Shown: one piece after another, positions 57,059 through 64,000 of the stretch
How the letters are laid out: every line of letters starts with the position of its first letter
Numbering within the stretch: the stretch's first letter is position 1
DNA from: Craterostigma plantagineum
Taxonomy: Eukaryota > Streptophyta > Magnoliopsida > Lamiales > Linderniaceae
Direction: 5' to 3'
Length of the DNA stretch: 64,000 nt
Assembly (NCBI GenBank): GCA_027422505.1
Contig: JAPQWV010000001.1
Span: forward strand, 8,618,001-8,682,000
The notes under the pieces: generated by a model
Seen by the model: only the letters and a program-made list of their open reading frames with translations
Told to the model about the DNA's origin: nothing
Database searches by the model: none
Program-made: the position numbers and the translations under genes

Positions 57059-57391
57059 GCACAAAACACACACCGAATGCACACACTTTTCTCCCACACG
57101 ACGGCTCGGTTCTCTCTAGCCATCTTTAGAGAACTGACGACGTGGTACACTACGAGGTCGGCGTGACGATCTAGTGCCCTCCACCGCCTTCGACGAAGTC
57201 TTGACGTAAAGGACGAGGAGCTGCCACTCGCTTCAACTGGTAATTCTCTACGGGTTTGACCCACCCTATTACATGTCTATGTGATACTATTTTGATTCGA
57301 GCAACGAGGGCAATCGAGAAACCCGGAAAATTTTTGTTCCGCACCGTACCCGGGGACGTGGCGTCTCCAGGAGGCACCGGGTAACCCAACA
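57059..57391 (+). repeat. 3' LTR tail of the copia derivative
   Basis: Matches 54764-55096 with scattered changes (GACGACGTGG for GACGCCGTGG, GTCTCC for ATATCC). Ends GTAACCCAACA before CCGAG. Confidence 0.88.
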
Positions 57392-57396
57392 CCGAG

Positions 57397-58735
57397 ATCA
57401 AGACGAACACTATTCCTCAGCTAGGGTGCCTAACGCCGAGTTTCGTTCCACGTCGTTCCCTGAGAAAACCTATTCTCCGACTGGAAACAGCTCGCTCCCG
57501 TAGATCAGCTGGATATCAAATCCTCCCTTCACGAAAGACACACTTCCCTCTCGTCTCCTTGTGTAGTTCTCACGTGCTCAGATTAGGATGGTGGTTTTTC
57601 TAACTTAGAGTGCACTCAACTATCTCAAGTGAAAGCTCAAGCAATAACAGAGAATACAACAATTCGCAAATCAACACGGTCGTTCTAAAATCTCTGTTTC
57701 TTGTTGTTTCGTATGTTTGTTCGTTCGTTGATTGCACTCGATATAGAAATGTCGACTTATATAAACCTGTTAGCATCACACACTTCATATGGAATGTTAA
57801 TCACAATACCAATTCAGCACATCATTCCATCATGCCAAAATCAAGATCCAGGTATCACAATGGTCATATTCATTAATTGGCATGAAATCTTACTCTAAAT
57901 ACCTCTTCCATACCATATAGCACGTTAGTACTTACGAAGATACCATAAATAGTTCCACTCTGCATCTTATCTAATATGTAGCACATTAATCACGAACTTT
58001 CCATTCAAATAAATACCAAAGTCATAGGGAAAGAATTCATGTTGACTCAAACATTTAAGATCCAAATCTCAGTGATATGGGCATGATTTCTTCCTAAAAA
58101 TAGACAGGTTCCAGTGGATGATGCATTTTCTTGTATAGCGCATATCCTTTTCATATATAGCACAAATGCGATATCTTAAACAGATAAGCACGAATTAAAA
58201 TGTATCTGCATCATATAATTCCTATTTTAGCACATTTTAAACGGATAAGCATTTATGCAAATATACCATTAACATATAATATCCATATGAGCAAATTCAA
58301 TGATATAGTCATAATCACATTCCATATATAAGAAGGTTCCAGCAGAAATATATTTACCAAATATATCATAGTGATCCTTACTCTAATTAACACAATCACG
58401 GCATATTTAGGATTAATCACGTGTTATTTTCCACAAATAGCTTCAAGATCACATTCAGTCATCATTCCATTTATGCATAAACTTTCCAAATATACGTTAC
58501 ATGATATCATGACGGTGGAATCAATGATCACAATGGTATCACGTAAGTCACGTTGTAATGGAATCAAAATGTCAAGATGCAATTCACTCAAATATAAGTA
58601 CAGGATACGTACACATTTTGAATTGCTAAATTTGTAGTGCCTATCTCATCTTAAGTACATGGAATCATCAAAACTCAATTACAGTGCACGACCAAAAAGG
58701 TCAACAATAGAGAACTGGCGCGTGAAGCAAATAGA
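57397..58735. other. AT-rich sequence without a recognisable gene
   Basis: The first ~200 bp continue the remnant interrupted at 53155. From 57600 on, the sequence is AT-rich with CATATATAAGCAC-like words and no coding region, RNA gene or LTR boundary that I can support. Confidence 0.4.
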
Positions 58736-59560
58736 GTAAACAAGCTTTTATTAATTCTTATACAATATTACAACGAAGGGCCAAGCCTTTTATAGGCAAC
58801 TTTTGATTCCAAAAGACAATATACATTGCATTATTGAATACATTAAATTAAGTAGTTGGGGAGATGATTAATGATATACATTGTTGGATATCCATTCGTA
58901 ACACTCCCTTTGGATGTCCAATATGTGAATCTTTAATGTAAATACTATTAGTTGCCTCATTAAAAACCTTACCGAAAAAACCACATGGGAAAAACCACAA
59001 TAAAGGAAAAAAGAGTGCAACGCGTATTTTCTCCCCTTGATGATGGCATTACTTCAAGTCTCGAAGTCTTCGGACTCCAATTGAATGTATCAATTTTCTA
59101 AAAGTTTTAGGAGAAAGTTATTTCGTATGCGAGATTTTTGCTAGATCGCACTTGTTGTACATCAATATCACCATTTTTCTCTAAATCGTGTGTAAAGAAA
59201 ATTTGGTGTGAATATGTTTTGTTCTATCACCTTCGATATATCCGTCCTTAATTGGGCAATGCATGCCGCATTATCTTCGTATGATGTCATCGGGAGTAAT
59301 TTCTTCGACAATAACCCGCAAGTTTGTTGTATATGCTGAATCACCTATCGCAACGAAATACATTATCGGCTAGCTTCATGAATAGCTAAAATTTCCACAT
59401 GATTAGATGATGTAGCCGTTAAACTTTGCTTAAATTTATCGCCATGAAATGGCAGTTCCACCGTTCGTAAATAAATAACCGGTTGCGATCGAGAATTACG
59501 TGGCTTGGATAGATATCCAGCATCTGCATTCCTCTTCTAAGACAGTATGTCTCAATAGCA
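58736..59560 (-). mobile_element. Minus-strand copia fragment: 3' LTR edge, tail and RNase H
   Basis: Minus strand: RNase H remnant, then a 3' tail, a purine tract CCAAAGGGAG and the LTR start TGTTACGAATGG at 58903. The LTR continues to the left with AATATTGTATAAGAATTAA; its far end is not identified. The phrase GCCTCATTAAAAACCTT is typical of the tail of such plant copia elements. Confidence 0.7.
59090..59555 (-). pseudogene. copia RNase H, degenerate
   Basis: Minus-strand reading gives NADAGYLS, LPFHGDKFKQSLTATSSNHV, EILAIHEASR and YEDNAACIAQ in one or more frames, the usual copia RNase H order, with several stops. Non-functional. Confidence 0.75.
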
Positions 59561-59620
59561 AATTTAGCCTCTTCGTTTGAGCTAAATTAAAGCCCTAACT
59601 TCAATTCTGGATTTATACTC

Positions 59621-60340
59621 TCAGTTTAGGATTGACTTGGGATACCTAGGCACATGCTCATCATCAGACCCTACCACACTATCAAATGAATCACTATCCT
59701 CGTCATCTTCGTGCTCAGAAATATTCTGAAGGTTTTCATCAGTGACAATTGTCTTACTCTTTCCTAACCCATCAAACTCTAAATCAAAATCAACAAACTC
59801 TTCAAACAGTCTATCATCCTCCTCCATATCATACTCACTATTACATAATTCTTCACTTTCATCAGAATCAAACTGCATATCATACCCCACCGCAGGATCA
59901 ATCCGAAGGCTATCCGCTGGCTCAACTCCAAAACCAACCCCTCGCTCAACCCCAGACCCAACCTAATAACCGGAACATCATCTAAGAAAGACACATCAAT
60001 GACATATTCAACTCTAGATTTAGTCTGATCATTGAGGCTACCGGGAACTTTATCAAGATGCTCAATGTACAGAACCACCAATTTGTCATTGGGTATGAGA
60101 TTTACTATACTACAAACATTAGAATCAGTGTTCAACACCCTGCTACCGAAATGTAAACAACGACCAAACTGATGCCAAAATAGAACTTTCTCCTCATCGT
60201 AACCTAATTGCTTCGCAAAATCCTTCAACTCAATTAGACCACCCATCAAATCCCAATCTTCATAATCGAAGTAATCCACACTACCCCTATGTAATTTCTA
60301 ATAGTGGAGGCTCTCATATCACCACCATGGAAAATCTTAA
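59621..60340 (-). pseudogene. MULE (MuDR-type) transposase N-terminal part
   Basis: Minus strand: IFHGGDM, then after a one-base shift near 60290 VDYFDYEDWDLMGGLIELKD, LGYDEEKVLFWHQFGRCLHF and NDKLVVLYIEHLDKVP. This is the PB1-like N-terminal domain found before MuDR-type transposases. A second shift near 59900 moves to an acidic stretch (DESEELCNSEYDMEEDD; DEDSDSFDSVVGSDDEH) typical of the next region. The zinc-binding and DDE catalytic domains are absent, so this is a fragment rather than an active transposase. Confidence 0.75.
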
Positions 60341-61298
60341 CACTGGAAAAAGTTTTTTCATCCGCTCCATCGTACATGGGCGCAACGCTCGCTGCATTTG
60401 ATGGTCTTCTCGCCATCACTCCACTCAGTTGTATTGTGCCATTTCTTTTCCACTTGGGTTTTGAAGCCTTTTTTCCTTGTAGAAGGCGATTTTAATTTTT
60501 TGGGTGTAATTTAGGGTTTTGGGGGGCAAAACCATAACCTCGTTGCAATTTGGGACTAACAGTCAATCCCGTCAGATTTTAACGGTCAATTGGGTCAAAC
60601 AAGACGGAATGGACTAACACTGATTAACGGAAAATAACCGAGGGACCGTTACTGATGTGCTGTATTTTCGGGAGACTAAAAGTGATATTGGGTAATAACA
60701 GAGGGCTAAAATAGCAATTATACCACAAATTTATTTGTTTGGATTTATAGACACAACTTTCTATATACTTGTTATTTAGTTATTTTTATACGAGTTATTT
60801 AACAATTACCATGAATGAATGGATTTATATGCAGATATTAAAATACAATCACAGTTTATGAATGGAGGAACCCATATATGGATTGGGGTGAAGAAAGAGA
60901 AACTAAGAAACGAATTTTGGATTTTATTTGGGGTACGGTTGGATTAAATTTACCATATTTTTTTTAGCTATGCAATGTGGTTAGAGACGATCAAAAAGTT
61001 GCACATCAAAAAATAGGATAAAAACACCGGTACCCAATCATTAGGAAGTAAAAATATAATTCGCCCTCTTTCCATCATTGCCACGACTCGTCCTCAAATC
61101 GTTGCTATCCCGTAAATTCACTCTGTAGTTCTACGTTGAAAATAGCAAATCATTCCATTCCATTGTTATTTGTTGTTCTTAATAAACCTTCATTAAAGAA
61201 TGCATAAGAAGTTAATAGGAAGTTCAACATGCAAGGAACAATGTAATGATGTGCAATGAACATCCTGAACTAGCATAAAGATAAATTCAGTAGCGAGC
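60341..61298. other. MULE 5' flank and intergenic sequence before the CYP59-like gene
   Basis: 60341-60730 continues upstream of the MULE frame and has phrases typical of plant DNA-transposon ends (GGACTAACAG, GGGCTAAAATAGC), but I could not set a terminal repeat. 60731-61298 is AT-rich and probably includes the 3' flank or UTR of the gene to the right. Confidence 0.4.
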
Positions 61299-61353
61299 CT
61301 AGGTCGTTTTCAAGAAGAGTCTTAAGACATTATAAAGAACAAAACGTACCAAC

Positions 61354-64000
61354 TCAACGCCTTCTACTGCGGTCACGAACGTCGTCTCCACCTTTAGAGT
61401 TTCTCTTGTCATCGTAGTACCTATCTTCTTCACTCCTTCGTCCGGTACAACGAAAAGAATCATCATCCTCATTACTGTGTCTATCTTTGCGTCTCCTCTC
61501 TTCGTAGTCGCTTCTCTGTCTACTCTCGTGATCCCTTTTCCGCTCTCTATGGTCAACATTATCCATATTATACCTCTTTTTGTATTTTCTCTCACCTCGT
61601 CCATGTCTATATCGGGCATAATCCCACCATCTGCATCATTCTTTTAGTATCCCGTCCATATTGATCACTTCTCTTAGGATCGTGAGCTTCTCTTCTTCGA
61701 TCTTCGCGATCTTTGGGGTTATATGAATCACGATGTCTCATGCTAGTACGTTTATCGATAGAATTCGTGTCTCTGTGTTCTCTTCTTCTCTTTGTATCCC
61801 TCAGACTGCTGTTATCTTCCTCGAATACCATATCAAACCTTGGATGGATCAAAGTGAAATAATATTAGGAAGTTCTGCAAATATAAGTAACAACACGAAG
61901 TTATTTCGCAATGCATCGACTGCTATACCTTTTGTTTCCATCTCCACACCACGTTGAGTGTTGTCCTCTTTCAGCGCGTACGTGGATCTTTGTTTCAACT
62001 TGTTTGAATCTTCGCTGCAGTCCTTAGCAATATGGTCAAGGGAGCCACATTTGAAGCAACCTCCTCCTAAAATTAGATGGAATAAACACAGTTAAATAAA
62101 TTAGTTCAAATCAAAAGGGAAGAAAATCAGGAATTTTTCTGGTTAAAATAAGATATATCCTCCGTTTGTATTTGTATTAATAAAGCTCAAATACTAACCT
62201 GATCCCATTCGACCTTTGCGTCTATACTGGGACCATAGCTTTGCAACACTCTGACTAAAATCAACATGAATCCTCCTATCATCAATCAGAGCATTGTCCA
62301 TCTGCCGTTACCAACGGAGCAAGGAAATGAATTATATATTACTACATGAATGAATAATAGATGAGGTTCACTTCACACAGTGGATCGAGCTTTACGTAGA
62401 AGAGAACATATTATGATGATATAATATGAAACATATGACTATTTACTTTGTAATCAGATGTGTATGCACTTGATTCACAGCATAGTAAACCAACAGATGG
62501 CTTCAAAATATCAAGATTCTTCACATTCAAACAGGTCATCATTCCAATGTCAGTCTACAGAAAACATACATATGATTTGCAGGCTGACTTGATAGCCAAT
62601 TAAACGAACATTCAAACGCCGAACTGGATAATTTATTGAAGAATTCAAGTGGTATAGTGAACTAAGTTCTTGTAAACAAATTTGCAGCATTCTGAGCTGC
62701 AAATCCAAACTATGTAGTTTTTAGATTATTAGTAGCTACCAAAGAATGATTTATCAGTCAATGATGTAACAAAAGTAGAACATTTAAAATAATCGCATGC
62801 AAACACGACCTGACAGTTACGGACACTACGCCATCTTAACAAACGTAAAACAATTTAAATAAACGAATGCAAGCACCACCTGACAGTTACAGACACTACG
62901 ACATCAAAGAATGGTTGTTAAATAAGTAAGGGAAGTAAGATGCTAAGTTTACCTTAAAATATGCTTGTTCACAGGCATCTTTATCTTCAAACTCTGCCAT
63001 GGAAAAATAAAAGGAAAGAGGAACTGTAAATGATAAAAATGATATATGTCAACATTAGAAAGATTAAACAAGCTGACATCTTGCAAAATCCTATCCGTGC
63101 TACATGTTTAATTTTAGAAAGGTTAGTGAAACCTTACAACAGCAACGAGGTCTTTTTTTCCTTTTTTTTTAAATCTAAGGCAGTGGTAGAAACTTAGCTA
63201 CAAGACCATTAACATCAAGCACATCACAAAGACATAAATCATGAGAAAATTCTATGCTGAAGTTATCGAGGCAGTCATTAATATATCAAAAAAGAATCAT
63301 TCACAACTCTGCACCAGAGCCATCAAATATTAGATGATATAAAATTAGGTCGCATGTATGAAGACAGTTTTTTATTATATGATCAATCTCTATTTCCCCT
63401 GACACATGTATCTAATACGGAATGGACAAAAGGCGTAACCGGATGAAGCAGAGTTCAGATAGTATATGTAAACACATATATGTTATCAAAGCAACGTCAA
63501 GGATAGACAGGGTAAAGCACACCATTTTGTACCAAAGTAATGGACCACTTATTTTAAATTATACAGTATGAAGAACGGAACCAATAAAAGCGTAGCATAA
63601 ACTGTCCCCAGTTTTGTGATCTCGGATTATTTCAGCACTAAAAGGAAACACTATTATCAATGAGGAATTTGAAGGCAATCAAGTATTTATAATTATATTA
63701 TAAGCCAACGTGCTATCACTGAAGTACTGACGATGTCACGATTCCAAAACGGGAGAAAATTGTGTGCAAGTCCTCGTCCTGCAGATCAATGAGTCATTTC
63801 ATCAGTGAAAAACAATGTATTTACTGCTCGTTAAGAAAGCATAATAGTACACACAAGAGTCATATTTGATGGGGAAGAAAGAGGTGAAGGAAATGACGCA
63901 TACCTCAGTTACAGGATTCAGTTTGCATACAAACAGCACATTATCCGGAGGTTTAATCTCAGCATCAGGTATATCACCAATCTATGAAATAAAAAAAAAT
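61354..64000 (-). CDS. CYP59: CYP59-like cyclophilin-RRM protein, 3' exons (RRM, zinc knuckle, charged tail)
   Basis: Partial gene; the cyclophilin domain lies beyond 64000. Exons from 5' to 3': 63981-63904, 63778-63732, 63637-63582, 62993-62953, 62301-62199, 62066-61929, then 61838-61354. The first six have GT/AG borders, join in phase and read [78 protein letters not shown] and [14 protein letters not shown]. These are RNP2 (LFVCKL), RNP1 (CYAFIEF) and a CCHC knuckle, the order of plant CYP59/PPIL4. The family is nuclear and links RNA binding with prolyl isomerisation at RNA polymerase II. The tail is rich in Arg, Asp and Ser ([18 protein letters not shown]) and stops at 61354-61356. Two frame breaks appear in the tail (see findings). 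Confidence 0.9.

Larger units (their letters stand above)
53156..57391 (+). mobile_element. copia deletion derivative with CCGAG target duplication
   Basis: CCGAG at 53151-53155 and 57392-57396 flanks TGTTAGGAATATGCCC...GTAACCCAACA. Parts: LTR 53156-55096, primer site 55098-55109, GC-rich leader, a short gag start, then directly the last ~330 bp of the LTR. Everything from gag residue ~30 to most of the 3' LTR is gone. The join lies in GCACAAAAC, which occurs both in gag (57059-57067) and in the LTR (54764-54772). A minus-strand relative lies at 30800-31944. Confidence 0.88.

Noticed and set aside
1..64000. Endogenous pararetrovirus sequence
   Set aside because: All RT, protease and integrase segments have the domain order, LTRs and primer sites of Ty1/copia or Ty3/gypsy elements. 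No coat-protein or movement-protein signature was seen.

Overview
This window looks like nuclear DNA from a flowering plant, probably a eudicot. It is retrotransposon-rich sequence on the flank of one ordinary host gene. The evidence is plant-type Ty1/copia and chromodomain Ty3/gypsy elements with tRNA-iMet primer-binding sites, a Cassandra element with 5S-rRNA-derived LTRs, captured fragments of plant genes (a thylakoid STN8-type kinase and a METTL21-like methyltransferase), and the spliced 3' half of a CYP59-type cyclophilin-RRM gene at the right end. The species cannot be fixed from sequence alone.

Layout, left to right. (1) 1-30799 is a decayed copia-type element, copy A: TCGATCG-rich leader, gag, protease, integrase and RT. 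Its RNase H is separated from RT by a 16.3-kb nested block. After RNase H come a spacer, a second TCGATCG-rich segment, an unknown additional ORF (aORF) and a ~346-bp LTR-like end. (2) The nested block (6985-23261) holds four head-to-tail copies of a ~1.46-kb PIF/Harbinger-like non-autonomous element separated by single TAA triplets. Each full copy carries the same STN8-like plus METTL21-like chimeric fragment. Copy 2 is split by an 11.3-kb Tekay/Del-type gypsy element (8574-19845) with ~3.4-kb LTRs. (3) 27922-29948 is a solo LTR with GAAAG target duplications inside the copy A aORF. (4) 30800-31944 is a minus-strand LTR-element fragment.

(5) 31945-52795 is copy B of the same copia-plus-aORF arrangement, truncated at its 5' end and lacking half of RT and all of RNase H. 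It is interrupted by a minus-strand gypsy deletion derivative that keeps gag but has lost most of pol (37259-45042, AGACC duplications), a related solo LTR (46268-49028) and a Cassandra element (50839-51759). (6) 53156-57391 is a copia deletion derivative with CCGAG duplications, reduced to one LTR, a leader, the first residues of gag and an LTR tail. (7) 58736-60340 holds a minus-strand copia RNase H remnant and the N-terminal part of a MULE transposase. (8) 61354-64000 is the 3' part of the CYP59-like gene on the minus strand; its exons join in phase through the RRM and zinc knuckle.

The only plausible working host gene is CYP59-like, and its C-terminal tail shows two apparent frame breaks. 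The most unusual material is the tandem gene-capturing transposon array, the twice-repeated copia-plus-aORF structure (a candidate undescribed element family), and arrays of family-specific CG-containing short motifs in four different LTR or leader sequences.
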